NCBI RefSeq assembly: GCF_016757965.1
Contig: NZ_JAEKIW010000011.1
Location: 1-64,000, forward strand
Direction of reading: 5' to 3'
DNA from: Archaeoglobus neptunius
GTDB lineage: Archaea; Halobacteriota; Archaeoglobi; Archaeoglobales; Archaeoglobaceae
Length of the DNA: 64,000 nucleotides
Below are positions 18,640 through 27,711 of this stretch, in pieces. The notes beneath the pieces were generated by a model, which did no database searches, was not told the origin of the DNA, and was given only the letters and a program-made list of their open reading frames with translations. The position numbers were made by a program, and so were the translations under genes. Position 1 is the first letter of the stretch; every line of letters begins with the position of its first letter.

Positions 18640-19704
18640 ATGGAGGAAAATCTCTTTGTTTCCGCCGGTCTCTTTATCATCCTCGCTCTGGTTCTGATAC
18701 TGCCATTCAGGGTAAAAAAAGTTGAAGAGAATCTCGAACCATTTTTCCTTATTATGGGTATTGCGGCGGTAACAGTGAGCGGCCTCTGGAGCTACAAACT
18801 CGTTATCGAGGCCCTTGAAACCCCTCTAAAAATTTCCGAGTTTGCCGGTATCCCCATCGGCATATTTCAGGTTGTCCTGATTGTTGGTCTGCTGATTCAT
18901 TTTTTTAACAGGCAGGTATACTCCTTTCTTGTGGCCGTTCTCAGAAGGCTCGGGATCAAGGTTTTTGCCTTTCTCGTTATCGTCATTTTCGGTCTGCTTT
19001 CAAGCATAATGTCTGTGATAGTTTCAGCCGTGATTCTGGCGGAGATTGCCCTTGTCGTTCCTCTCGAAAGGCACAAAAAAATTGAGTTCGTCGTGATTGC
19101 CTGTTTTGCTGTGGGACTTGGCGCTGCGCTAACTCCCGTAGGTGAGCCGCTTTCAACAATCGTCGTCAAAAAGCTGAATGAGGAGTTCTTCTATCTTGTG
19201 GACCTTGTTGGTAAGTACATAATCCCTTCAGTAGTTGTTCTTGGTATCTACGGTGCTTTTAGAACTGGAAGCGCTTCTGTGGAAAACATAGAGGTTCCAG
19301 AATACGTTGAATCAATAAGAACAGTCATAATAAGAGCCATAAGGGTTTACGTATTCATAGCTGCACTCGTTCTGCTTGGTGAAGGGTTCACGCCAATTAT
19401 TGACTGGTACATCTCAAAAATACCTCCTGAGATAATATACTGGGTGAACATGGTCTCAGCAATTCTCGATAACGCAACGCTTGCAGCAGCCGAAATAGGT
19501 CCTCAACTCACTGAACTTCAAATAAAAGGCGCACTGATGGGATTGATCATCTCAGGAGGTATGCTCATACCCGGGAATATACCGAATATTGTTGCTGCTG
19601 GCAGATTGAGAATATCGATGGGAGAATGGGCAAGAATCGGCGTTCCCCTGGGTTTGCTGCTCATGGCAGTGTTCTTCGGGATCATCTACATAATCCAGAT
19701 CTAA
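18640..19704 (+). CDS. DUF1646 membrane transporter-like protein
   Basis: A polytopic membrane protein of about 354 residues with ten or so hydrophobic segments and an ion-transporter-like motif (ALTPVGEPLSTIVVKKL near the middle, then AILDNATLAAAEIGP and GMLIPGNIPNIVAAGRL). These match the archaeal DUF1646 family, which resembles anion and cation antiporters. The substrate is unknown. A TATA-like AAAATTATATG (18607-18617) lies about 25 bases before the ATG at 18640, supporting a leaderless start there rather than at 18616. Confidence 0.75.
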   Translation: MEENLFVSAGLFIILALVLILPFRVKKVEENLEPFFLIMGIAAVTVSGLWSYKLVIEALETPLKISEFAGIPIGIFQVVLIVGLLIHFFNRQVYSFLVAVLRRLGIKVFAFLVIVIFGLLSSIMSVIVSAVILAEIALVVPLERHKKIEFVVIACFAVGLGAALTPVGEPLSTIVVKKLNEEFFYLVDLVGKYIIPSVVVLGIYGAFRTGSASVENIEVPEYVESIRTVIIRAIRVYVFIAALVLLGEGFTPIIDWYISKIPPEIIYWVNMVSAILDNATLAAAEIGPQLTELQIKGALMGLIISGGMLIPGNIPNIVAAGRLRISMGEWARIGVPLGLLLMAVFFGIIYIIQI

Positions 19705-19712
19705 CAGCACAA

Positions 19713-19722
19713 AATTTAAATT
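19713..19722 (+). promoter_or_regulatory. TATA box of the zinc-ribbon gene
   Basis: AATTTAAATT lies 24-33 bases before the ATG at 19746, which has no ribosome-binding site, so the messenger is probably leaderless. Confidence 0.5.
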
Positions 19723-19745
19723 TGAGTTTAAACAACTTCCCCAAT

Positions 19746-19994
19746 ATGGCGGTCAAGATAATTAGATGCCCTTCATGTGGGGAAGAAATCGAAATTACCG
19801 ACTTATATGAGGGTGTGGAGATCCAATGCAGTCTCTGCAACTCGATAATGGTCTACCAAGAGGGGCGACTTCTCCTGCTGGATACCAACGAGGAATATGA
19901 ACTGGACGACCTAGAAAGCTACGAGGAGGATATGTTCGATGAATACTCTGAATTCGAAGATGAAGATGATTATTACTACGAAGACGAGTACTGA
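19746..19994 (+). CDS. Small zinc-ribbon protein with acidic tail (LysW-like)
   Basis: An 82-residue protein in two parts. Residues 1-45 form a zinc ribbon (CPSCGEEIEI, then CSLCNSIMVYQEG). The rest is strongly acidic (EEYELDDLESYEEDMF, then EDEDDYYYEDEY). This layout recalls LysW/ArgW carrier proteins, whose acidic tail ends in a glutamate that carries amino acid intermediates, but here the tail ends in tyrosine and no lysine or arginine genes are adjacent. It could equally be a transcription-related ribbon. Its last 19 bases overlap the 3' end of kptA. Confidence 0.65.
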   Translation: MAVKIIRCPSCGEEIEITDLYEGVEIQCSLCNSIMVYQEGRLLLLDTNEEYELDDLESYEEDMFDEYSEFEDEDDYYYEDEY

Positions 19995-20626
19995 TTAAAT
20001 ATTATCTGCTTCCTTATATATTTAGCTGGGATTTCTCTGGCGAGCGCTATCAACTCATTCGCTTTTATTATTCTAATACCCTCTTCTCTTGCTTTTTTTG
20101 CATCAACCTCAAGAACTATGGGCGTGTCTGTTCTGAGACTTGCTACTTCCCTGCTCTTCTCAATTGTTGTGGAGAGATGGACAAATTTCTGATTCACGGG
20201 TTTTATTCCAATTTCCATCATTCTCTGAGCCTCTTCCTCGCTGGTTCCATAGTAAAGCAAATCCTCATCAGCTTCAGGCATATCATTCAGCTCCACATCC
20301 ACACTGTGACCGTATCTCGCCCTGATTTTATCATCCCTCAGCTCGTATCTTTGCTTTTCGTCACTGTAGACAAGTGCCTTGATTATCCAGATGTTGGCCC
20401 ACCGGTATCTTCTCCTCACAACTCTGGCAAGCGATTCAAGATTTACCCACCCGTTTTCATCCATATTCAATCCGAACTTATCGGGAAAGTGCCTCAGAAG
20501 GCCTGAAACGAATCTACCAAGCTTCTCGACTCTTTCTTTACTGAGAATCAGCTCTCCTCTTTCTCCACACCCACACTTCTCACCTCTGTAAAATCCATGC
20601 TCGGGACAGAATCTTATTTCCTCCAT
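19976..20626 (-). CDS. kptA: RNA 2'-phosphotransferase (Tpt1/KptA)
   Basis: Transfers a 2'-phosphate from RNA to NAD. The core shows LSKERVEKLGRFVSGLLRH, DENGWVNLESL, RYGHSVDV, YYGTSEE and FVHLST, matching the conserved Arg/His/Arg set of the family. An N-terminal zinc ribbon (CPEHG, then KCGCGERGE) is typical of the archaeal form, total 216 residues. The gene is last in a leftward operon after a DUF531 gene and an unknown gene. Confidence 0.92.
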   Translation of the reverse strand: MEEIRFCPEHGFYRGEKCGCGERGELILSKERVEKLGRFVSGLLRHFPDKFGLNMDENGWVNLESLARVVRRRYRWANIWIIKALVYSDEKQRYELRDDKIRARYGHSVDVELNDMPEADEDLLYYGTSEEEAQRMMEIGIKPVNQKFVHLSTTIEKSREVASLRTDTPIVLEVDAKKAREEGIRIIKANELIALAREIPAKYIRKQIIFNQYSSS

Positions 20627-21123
20627 CTTTTCACCACCCTGAGTGCGAGCAGCATTGCAATCGCCCCTATGGCCGTGCAGGTTTCAAGGCTGACTCCTTG
20701 CTGAGTTATATCAAGGTGATACCTTGCAGATTTTAAGATGTTCGATGGCAATCCTTTCCTGCCAAGACCTATTAAAAATGTTGCTGAATTGAGACTTTTT
20801 AAAAGTTCGAGATCCATATTCTTTTTTGGGTCGGGTTTTGACGTTGTTGCAATGCTGACTCCAAAATGGGCCGGAATTTTTTCAACAAGATGAAGTTTAC
20901 CTTCTTCAGCCAAACCTAGCAGGTATTTCCCCCCATTTCCGATGGTAGTATATTCGGCAACCTCCTCCGCAACCTCTTCGGGTTTTTTCCAGAATGGGAA
21001 GTCGAGAAGGGCAAGATGCATGTTGAACGCATAACAAAGGGGGGCCGCCCTGGCTATGCTCCTCAGGTGAATTTCGTGTTTTTTAAGCTTATCATATGTA
21101 TTAACAAGACATATGACTATCAT
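20614..21123 (-). CDS. DUF531 family protein
   Basis: A 169-residue archaeal protein of unknown function, recognised from its family pattern: IVICLVNTYDKLKKHEIHLR, HLALLDFPFW, ATFLIGLGRKGLPSNILKSA and LDITQQGVSLETCTAIGAIA. The last motif, with a helix after a knotted loop pattern, is reminiscent of SPOUT RNA methyltransferases, so an RNA-modification role is plausible and would suit its neighbour kptA. It overlaps kptA by 13 bases and the upstream gene by four. Confidence 0.7.
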   Translation of the reverse strand: MIVICLVNTYDKLKKHEIHLRSIARAAPLCYAFNMHLALLDFPFWKKPEEVAEEVAEYTTIGNGGKYLLGLAEEGKLHLVEKIPAHFGVSIATTSKPDPKKNMDLELLKSLNSATFLIGLGRKGLPSNILKSARYHLDITQQGVSLETCTAIGAIAMLLALRVVKRWRK

Positions 21124-21935
21124 CTTCTGAATTTGACCTTTTTACCGGAGATTCTAATCACTCCAGCCTTTTCAAGAGATCTGAGCATTATTTCAAAAAC
21201 CTCCTCTGCATCAACGTAAACGTCGGCATCAAATTCCTTCGAGTCCTCAATAACACCCACGGCATAGTTTTTCAGCTCTTCAATGTCGTTTGTTTCATCG
21301 ATACCCGCAATGAGGTTCATCAATACCCTTGATGCCGCATCTACAACAGCTCCCTCCATCCCATGTATCTCAGCCCCGCCCCTTATGGCACTTAACACAT
21401 CCACACTGATTTCGTATGAGGGTACAAAGTCGAGGTAGTAAACCTTTTCGCAGCCCTCCGCCCAATCATCAAGCTCAATGATTATTTCAGGGTCTTCAGG
21501 AAGATTGCCTTGGATATATTCACCCACCTCTATTCCGTTTGCCTTGAGGAAGCCATATACGGACGAAAGCAGCAGTGAAAGTTTCATCATAGCATCAACT
21601 GCATCAACAAGCTCATCATCGGTAATTTCGTCACTTCTGGCCTTTTCAACAATTTCAAACTCCTCTGGCATCGCTCTTTTTAAAAATTCTCTCTCGAACG
21701 CCTCAACCTCCATTCCATTCCTAATTAGCTCTCTGATTATATCCGCATATCTCTTCCACTCCTGCGCTTCCTCATATTCTTCAAGCTCACCAAGTTTGCC
21801 TTTAAGCAGATATTTCTCCGTTAAATCCCATTCCACATACTCCTTTACCTCAACCCTAACTCCTGCATTTCTCAGCTTTGATGCCATCTCCATTGCAAGT
21901 TCCCTGTCAGGATAACTGCCAACTCTGAGCCACAT
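21120..21935 (-). CDS. Conserved hypothetical protein, acidic
   Basis: A 271-residue soluble acidic protein I do not recognise. The first 35 residues (WLRVGSYPDRELAMEMASKL then RNAGVRVEVKEY) look like a small strand-helix-strand domain of the SPOR/DUF2007 kind, followed by helical acidic stretches and a C-terminal winged-helix-like end (MLRSLEKAGVIRISGKKVKF). It is first in the operon with DUF531 and kptA (four-base overlap), so a tie to RNA processing is possible but unproven. Confidence 0.6.
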   Translation of the reverse strand: MWLRVGSYPDRELAMEMASKLRNAGVRVEVKEYVEWDLTEKYLLKGKLGELEEYEEAQEWKRYADIIRELIRNGMEVEAFEREFLKRAMPEEFEIVEKARSDEITDDELVDAVDAMMKLSLLLSSVYGFLKANGIEVGEYIQGNLPEDPEIIIELDDWAEGCEKVYYLDFVPSYEISVDVLSAIRGGAEIHGMEGAVVDAASRVLMNLIAGIDETNDIEELKNYAVGVIEDSKEFDADVYVDAEEVFEIMLRSLEKAGVIRISGKKVKFRR

Positions 21936-22009
21936 ACTTCGCTAAATCTCTCTCGCAGTATTTACATTATTCGGAAAAAGTGATATATCATTTCCAGCCC
22001 ATTCAAATT

Positions 22010-23167
22010 ATGTTCGATCTGTCGGAGAGGATGGAAAAAATTCCTCCCTATCTTTTCGCCGAAATCGATGCAATGAAGAAAAAAAAGATCCAGGAAGGTG
22101 TAAAGGTAATAGATCTGGGCGTTGGGGATCCTGATCTTCCAACTCCGCAACACATAGTGGAGGCGATGAAGGCGGCAGTGGAGAAGGTAGAAAGACAGAA
22201 GTACCCGAGCTACGAAGGGATGCTGAGCTTCAGAGAGAGTGCTGCCAGTTTTTACAAGAGGAGAAAAGGCGTAAAGCTCGATCCGGAAAAGGAGATTGTA
22301 GCGCTTATAGGCTCAAAGGAAGGAATAGCGCATCTGCCCCTTGCCTTCGTAAATGATGGAGACTACGTTCTCGTTCCGGAACCTGGGTACCCTGTCTACT
22401 ATTCCTCCACACTTCTTGCAGACGGTATCCCCTATGAAATGCCGCTGAAGGAGGAAAACGGTTTTCTTCCAGATCTGCAGTCAATTCCCGATGATGTCGC
22501 AAGAAAGGCGAAAATAATGTTTCTGAACTACCCGAACAACCCGACTGCAGCGGTTGCAACAAAAGAGTTTATCAGGGAGGCAATAGACTACTGCATCGAT
22601 AACAGAATAATACTGGCCCATGACGCTGCTTACAGCGAAATTACGTTTGATGGTTACACAGCACCTAGTTTTCTGGAGTTTGACAACGCATTCGAAGTAA
22701 CAGTTGAATTTAACTCCCTGTCCAAAACATACAACATGACGGGATGGAGAATTGGCTTTGCATGTGGAAATGATGAAATTCTCTCGGGTCTTCTCAAGGT
22801 TAAAACCAATGTTGACAGCGGTGTTTTTGAGGCCGTACAGGAGGCTGCCATCGCTGCTATGGACGGGCCGGATAGTGTTATCGACAGAAATTGCGAAATT
22901 TACAGGAAAAGGAGGGACTTGCTCATTGACGGTTTGAGGAGCATTGGTATCAAAGCGAAAAAGCCCCTTGCCACCTTCTATGTCTGGGCAAGGGTAAATG
23001 GTAAAAGTGTGGACTTCGTCAAGAATCTCATTGATAAAGCAGGAATTGTGGCAACGCCCGGTATCGGCTTTGGGAAATCCGGGGAGGGCTATGTTAGATT
23101 TGCCCTTACACGAGACGAGAGCACAATAAAAGAGGCTGTTGAGAGATTAAATAAATTTATTACATAA
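22010..23167 (+). CDS. dapL: Class I aminotransferase, likely LL-diaminopimelate aminotransferase
   Basis: A fold-type I pyridoxal phosphate enzyme. The start MFDLSERMEKIPPYLFAEID, the motif LGVGDPDLPTP, NYPNNPTAA and the lysine motif SLSKTYNMTGWRIGF are close to archaeal DapL proteins, which make LL-diaminopimelate for lysine. The catalytic lysine and PLP-binding residues are intact at 385 residues. The TATA-like GATATAT (21980-21986) lies about 25 bases before 22010, which supports that start over the ATG at 21980. Other class I aminotransferase specificities cannot be excluded. Confidence 0.8.
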   Translation: MFDLSERMEKIPPYLFAEIDAMKKKKIQEGVKVIDLGVGDPDLPTPQHIVEAMKAAVEKVERQKYPSYEGMLSFRESAASFYKRRKGVKLDPEKEIVALIGSKEGIAHLPLAFVNDGDYVLVPEPGYPVYYSSTLLADGIPYEMPLKEENGFLPDLQSIPDDVARKAKIMFLNYPNNPTAAVATKEFIREAIDYCIDNRIILAHDAAYSEITFDGYTAPSFLEFDNAFEVTVEFNSLSKTYNMTGWRIGFACGNDEILSGLLKVKTNVDSGVFEAVQEAAIAAMDGPDSVIDRNCEIYRKRRDLLIDGLRSIGIKAKKPLATFYVWARVNGKSVDFVKNLIDKAGIVATPGIGFGKSGEGYVRFALTRDESTIKEAVERLNKFIT

Positions 23168-23226
23168 ATAATCTTATCTTTTCTAAATGAAAAACTTTAA
23201 ATTTCCCGAGCTAGCTCAAAGCACAA

Positions 23227-25848
23227 ATGCTGAAAGTTGCAGATGCCGTCTTAGAACTGGACAGGAAAGGGAAAATCCTCAGAATCGATTCCGAGTTTGC
23301 CAGAAAACTTGGCTACAGAGAGGATGAACTTAAAAAAGCAAGCATTTTTGCCCTTATAACTGAAGGGCTGAAACCATTTGTATTAAAAGCACTTGAAAAA
23401 GGTGGAGAGTTCCCGATTATCGGAAAGGACGGGAAACTGCAAACGGTAAATGCAGTCATCAGCGAAGACAGGGTTAGCATCTACGACGTTTCGACAATTC
23501 CTGAAACGATCAAAACAATATATCGTGGTGTCTGGGATTTCTACTACGGTCTGATGTTCGTGGACGAGAAAAAGAGGATTATAGTCGCCAATGATACTTT
23601 CTACAAAAAAACAGGACTCAGCAAATCAATTGAGGGGAAAAAACTGGATGAAGTTTTTGGAGAGTATGGCGATGGCTTCGATCTTCTGGTTGAGAGGGGT
23701 AGCGGAGAGTTCAGGGTCGAGGTTAACGGAAAGGTATTCGAGATAAGGGCAAAGATTAGAGAAATCAACATCTGCGGAAAGAGAATCTTTGAGATTTTAA
23801 TGCGCACTTTAGATGAAGAAAGGCTGCGAAATCTTGAGAAAACTTTTGAGGGAGTAGAGCATCCGGTTATAGCGAAAATTGCAGACCGGATCAGATGTCT
23901 CAATTCCGCTGCAAGGGAAGTTTTTGTGGACTGCAGAGAGGTCTTTGAGCTTGTTAGTGGAAGAATCACAGGCAGTATAAAGATCAGCACCACGGATGGG
24001 GAAAAAGAGTACACGTTTTTGAAAATACCGGCCTCTGAAGAGATATACGTTTTTATTGATGTCACTATGAGGAATGAGTTAATCAAAAAGCTTGAGGAAG
24101 AGCTGAAAAACTACAGAATAACCTTCGAAAACTCCCTCGACGCAATACTCATCGTGGACGTTTCAGGAAAGGTTCTCATGGCCAACTCTGCGGTAAGCCT
24201 GCACGGTTACAAACCTGAAGAGGTTACAGGCAGGAACATTTTTGATTTCATTCCGGGAGAGTATGTCGAATTCGTTCGAAAAAACATTGAAGAGGGTCGA
24301 AAAGACGGCAAGCACAGAAGACTGGAAATACAGATTAAGAATAAATTTGGGGATAGGAAGTGGGTTGAGGTTGTAGGTTCAGCCATAAAAAATAGCGAAG
24401 GAGAGGTAGTTGGGGCTGTGCTCATTTTAAGAGACATAACAGCGAGAAGGGAACTGGAGGCAAAGTTGAAGGAAAGTGAGGAGCTTTACAGGACTCTGGC
24501 GGAGAACTCGCATACCGGGATATACGTGGTTCAGGACGGTGAAGTTGTGTACATGAATAAGGCCGCAAAGGAGTACTCCGGATACACGCTTGAGGAGCTG
24601 AGGGGAGACAGATACCTGAGAGTGTTTGAAGAAAAGTACAGGGAAGACGTGAAGAAAACAATAGAGAGAGTACTGAAAGGTAACACCGAATCGGTTTTCA
24701 CGAAATACATCACAAAGAACGGGGAAAAGAGATATGCAAGACTTCTGCTAACCCCCATTGTATACAAAGGGAGGCCTGCCGTTCTCGGCAACTTTATCGA
24801 TATGACCGCAGTGGTTCAGGCGGAAAAAGAACTCATGGAGAGGGAGGAGCTTTACAGGACTCTGGCGGAGAACTCGCATACCGGGATATACATCATACAG
24901 AACGACAGGATAGTCTACGCCAATAACAGGATGAAGGAAATTATAGGCTACACGGTTGAAGAACTCAATTCACTCGAACATCCCTACAAAATTCTGCATC
25001 CCGACTACTACGAACTGGCCATTAACAGGTACAGAGCGAGAGAAGAAGGTAAGAAAGTTCCTGAAAGCTATGAGGTCAAAGTTATAAGCAAGAGCGGCGA
25101 GGAAAAGTGGATCAAGGTTCTGGCAAGCAGGATCAAATACAAGGGTAAACCGGCCGTTATGGTGAATATAGCAGATATAACAGATATAAAGGAGAATGAA
25201 GAAATGTTGAAAAGGGTAAACAATTTGCTGAAGATCGCCGGTGAGATAAGCAGATCTATTTCTCAGGAGAAGTCCGAATTCAGAATACTGGCAGCATTGA
25301 AATCACTGGAAAATGCAGGCCTGAAGGTTGCTGTTTATTACAACGAGGGAGGAATGATTCCGATTTTGGTGCCAAAAGCTGAATTTGACTGGGATGGACT
25401 TGTAAGGCTTCATCAAAACGCAAAGGCTAACGTCAGAATCATGGAGGACGGTAAGGACATCCTTGTGCTCCCGCTTAGTAACGGAGACCGAAGCTATGGA
25501 CTTATAATCCTGATGTCAGAAGAGGGTTTCTCAGATGAAGAAGTTGGTATTCTCTCATCCTTGGCCAGAGATGTGGTATTCTCCATCAGATCGCTGAAGA
25601 TTGAGAAAGAAAAGGAGGCTGCGTTCAAGGTTATAATGGACAACCTCAACCAGTTTGAATATCTTGCAGACAAACTCAGAAATCCGCTGGCAATCATTAA
25701 AGGCTATATTGAGGTCAGAGATGAATTTGAATTCGACGAGTTTGCCAGAAAAGTTGAGGAGCAAGCGGACAGAATCGAAGAGATACTGGACGAACTCCGG
25801 GCTAGGGAAATTGCAACTTACGAGATGAAAAAGATCCTTGAAAGTTAA
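23227..25848 (+). CDS. Multi-PAS/GAF sensor protein lacking a kinase domain
   Basis: A soluble 873-residue sensor. At least five PAS-like domains can be seen (starting near residues 1, 110, 300, 420 and 540), followed by a GAF-like region (ILAALKSLENAGLKVAVYYN to DRSYGLIILMSEEGF). The end (LADKLRNPLAIIKGYIEV) looks like a histidine-kinase dimerisation helix, but the usual histidine before the L-R-N motif is absent and there is no ATPase domain. It must act as a partner protein rather than a kinase. Two PAS domains share a perfect 48-base repeat. TTTAAATTT at 23196-23204 suggests a leaderless start. Confidence 0.85.
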   Translation: MLKVADAVLELDRKGKILRIDSEFARKLGYREDELKKASIFALITEGLKPFVLKALEKGGEFPIIGKDGKLQTVNAVISEDRVSIYDVSTIPETIKTIYRGVWDFYYGLMFVDEKKRIIVANDTFYKKTGLSKSIEGKKLDEVFGEYGDGFDLLVERGSGEFRVEVNGKVFEIRAKIREINICGKRIFEILMRTLDEERLRNLEKTFEGVEHPVIAKIADRIRCLNSAAREVFVDCREVFELVSGRITGSIKISTTDGEKEYTFLKIPASEEIYVFIDVTMRNELIKKLEEELKNYRITFENSLDAILIVDVSGKVLMANSAVSLHGYKPEEVTGRNIFDFIPGEYVEFVRKNIEEGRKDGKHRRLEIQIKNKFGDRKWVEVVGSAIKNSEGEVVGAVLILRDITARRELEAKLKESEELYRTLAENSHTGIYVVQDGEVVYMNKAAKEYSGYTLEELRGDRYLRVFEEKYREDVKKTIERVLKGNTESVFTKYITKNGEKRYARLLLTPIVYKGRPAVLGNFIDMTAVVQAEKELMEREELYRTLAENSHTGIYIIQNDRIVYANNRMKEIIGYTVEELNSLEHPYKILHPDYYELAINRYRAREEGKKVPESYEVKVISKSGEEKWIKVLASRIKYKGKPAVMVNIADITDIKENEEMLKRVNNLLKIAGEISRSISQEKSEFRILAALKSLENAGLKVAVYYNEGGMIPILVPKAEFDWDGLVRLHQNAKANVRIMEDGKDILVLPLSNGDRSYGLIILMSEEGFSDEEVGILSSLARDVVFSIRSLKIEKEKEAAFKVIMDNLNQFEYLADKLRNPLAIIKGYIEVRDEFEFDEFARKVEEQADRIEEILDELRAREIATYEMKKILES
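24478..24525 (+). repeat. 48-base direct repeat, copy 1
   Basis: Identical base for base to 24844-24891. It encodes the PAS-domain opening ELYRTLAENSHTGIY. Flanking sequences of the two PAS domains are much more divergent. Confidence 0.85.
24844..24891 (+). repeat. 48-base direct repeat, copy 2
   Basis: Second exact copy of 24478-24525, 366 bases downstream and in the same reading frame, opening the next PAS domain of the sensor gene. Confidence 0.85.
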
Positions 25849-25882
25849 CAATTTTTTTAATCTCAGCGAAGTTTGTCTTTCC

Positions 25883-27280
25883 ATGGAGATATACAACACA
25901 CTCACCCGAAAACTGGAAAGCATTGAGAGGAAGGATGAGATCAGGATGTATGTGTGCGGAATTACCGCTTACGATTATTCTCATATAGGACATGCCAGAA
26001 GTGCGGTTTTTTTCGACACGTTTCGAAGATTTCTTGAATTTCTCGGATATCGGGTTATCTACGTTCAGAATTTTACAGATGTCGATGACAAAATAATAAA
26101 GAGGGCCGTTAAGGAGGGCAAAACCCAGAAGGAAATTGCGGAAAAATACATAGCCGAGTACATGAAGGACGTTCAGGAGCTCAACGTGAGGAGAGCAACA
26201 TATCACCCAAAAGTCACCGATCACATCCCGGACATAATTGATTTCGTTGGCAGGCTGCTTGAAATGGGGCATGCATACGAAGTTGATGGTGATATCTACT
26301 TCCATGTTCCCTCATTCAGTCATTATGGCGAGCTTTCAAAACAATCTCTCGAAGAGCTTAACAGGCACAGAATTGAGCCCGACGAAAGGAAGAAAGATGT
26401 GAAGGACTTTGCACTCTGGAAAGCCGCAAAGGACGAGGACATTCTGGCCAAAGCTGTTTTCGACTCGCCGTGGGGCAAGGGCAGACCCGGTTGGCACATT
26501 GAATGCTCCGTGATGGCGGCAAAGTACCTTGGCGTTCCGTTCGACATCCACGGAGGGGGAAAGGACCTGATATTTCCACATCACGAAAACGAGAGGGCGC
26601 AGAGCTACGCACTGTACGGAGTTGAACCTGTAAGAATTTGGGTGCACAATGATTTTGTGATGATCAGGGGGGAGAAAATGAGCAAGAGTCTGGGAAACAT
26701 AGTAAAAATCAGAGATATTCTCAAAAGATACAGCGGAGAAGTTTTGAGGTACTTTCTGCTGACCGCCCACTACCGCAGCCCTCTCGATTACAGTGAAGAG
26801 GCAATAGAGAGAGCAAAAAAGGCGTACGAGTACCTCCGCACGGCCCTGCTGAACGTTGATATGGAGATTGCATACCTCAAAACATTTGGGGACAGAGAAT
26901 CAAAAGTTGAAGTTGCCGAGGTTGAGAAGTACATGAAGGATTTTGTGGATGCTATGGAACACGACCTCAACACCCCCAGGGCAATTGCAATACTCCACAC
27001 CACGGCCAATTTCGCAAATAAGGTTGTCTACACCGCATCACTTTCGCAGCTTGAGGAGATATTCAGCACCTTCAAAACCATGTCCGGCATTCTTGGCATA
27101 TTCGAAAAATGGAAAAGGGTACCGGAGCTGGGCAATGAAGATAAAAACAGGATCATTGAGAGAGAAAAGGCGAGAACGAAGAGAAACTTTGATCTGGCAG
27201 ACAGAATCAGAGACGAATTCACGGAGAAAGGTATCATTCTTATTGATACGCCCAAAGGAACGAGGTGGAGGTGGAAATGA
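25883..27280 (+). CDS. cysS: Cysteinyl-tRNA synthetase
   Basis: Charges tRNA-Cys with cysteine. The class I motifs are present as [13 protein letters not shown] (HIGH) and [10 protein letters not shown] (KMSKS), and the zinc ligands appear in the CGIT near the start, ECSVM, and HHENE. The length of 465 residues is normal. The start [12 protein letters not shown] at 25883 fits the family; an in-frame ATG at 25838 would add residues with no family likeness and overlap the preceding gene. The stop overlaps the next start (ATGA). Confidence 0.96.
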   Translation: MEIYNTLTRKLESIERKDEIRMYVCGITAYDYSHIGHARSAVFFDTFRRFLEFLGYRVIYVQNFTDVDDKIIKRAVKEGKTQKEIAEKYIAEYMKDVQELNVRRATYHPKVTDHIPDIIDFVGRLLEMGHAYEVDGDIYFHVPSFSHYGELSKQSLEELNRHRIEPDERKKDVKDFALWKAAKDEDILAKAVFDSPWGKGRPGWHIECSVMAAKYLGVPFDIHGGGKDLIFPHHENERAQSYALYGVEPVRIWVHNDFVMIRGEKMSKSLGNIVKIRDILKRYSGEVLRYFLLTAHYRSPLDYSEEAIERAKKAYEYLRTALLNVDMEIAYLKTFGDRESKVEVAEVEKYMKDFVDAMEHDLNTPRAIAILHTTANFANKVVYTASLSQLEEIFSTFKTMSGILGIFEKWKRVPELGNEDKNRIIEREKARTKRNFDLADRIRDEFTEKGIILIDTPKGTRWRWK

Positions 27281-27711
27281 ACAGGCCCGGACACATTGGG
27301 GCTACACTCCTTCTCCTGTCCCCGTTTATCCCCAGAATTGGAACCGAATTTGTGGTGCTGGCCGCAGCCTTCTCCCTCCTGCCAGACATAGACATACTGC
27401 TGAGGGTTAAACACAGAGAGTACACCCACAACATCACATTCGGTGTGATAATGACGCTCACAGCCTTTTTCGCCTTCAAACACACGAAAATTCCTCCATT
27501 ACTATCCCTCGCAATTTTTACTGCTGTGATCATACACATTCTGGTCGATGCGTTAACAATGCAAAAATTCCCGCCATTCTATCCTTTTTCAAAGAAACGA
27601 GTGGCTTTTAGAGTATTCAGGAGTGATAATCCGGCTGTAAACGGAGCGTCATTTGTCCTCGGTTCACTTGCGTTCGTATACTTTGCGGGTGGTGGTTATG
27701 GCTGGTGGTGA
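27277..27711 (+). CDS. DUF457/YdjM-type membrane-bound putative metal-dependent hydrolase
   Basis: A 144-residue membrane protein with four hydrophobic segments and conserved polar positions (FSLLPDIDILLRVKHREYTH, then HILVDALTM), the D, H and D residues characteristic of the LexA-binding/YdjM (DUF457) group, thought to be metal-dependent hydrolases. The ATG at 27277 follows GGAGGTGGAA and overlaps the cysS stop. It overlaps the following gene by 14 bases. Confidence 0.8.
   Translation: MNRPGHIGATLLLLSPFIPRIGTEFVVLAAAFSLLPDIDILLRVKHREYTHNITFGVIMTLTAFFAFKHTKIPPLLSLAIFTAVIIHILVDALTMQKFPPFYPFSKKRVAFRVFRSDNPAVNGASFVLGSLAFVYFAGGGYGWW

Noticed and set aside
27653-27697. Longer N-terminus for the DUF1786 protein
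   Set aside because: The extra residues lie inside the DUF457 gene and have no likeness to the family; a ribosome-binding site precedes 27698.
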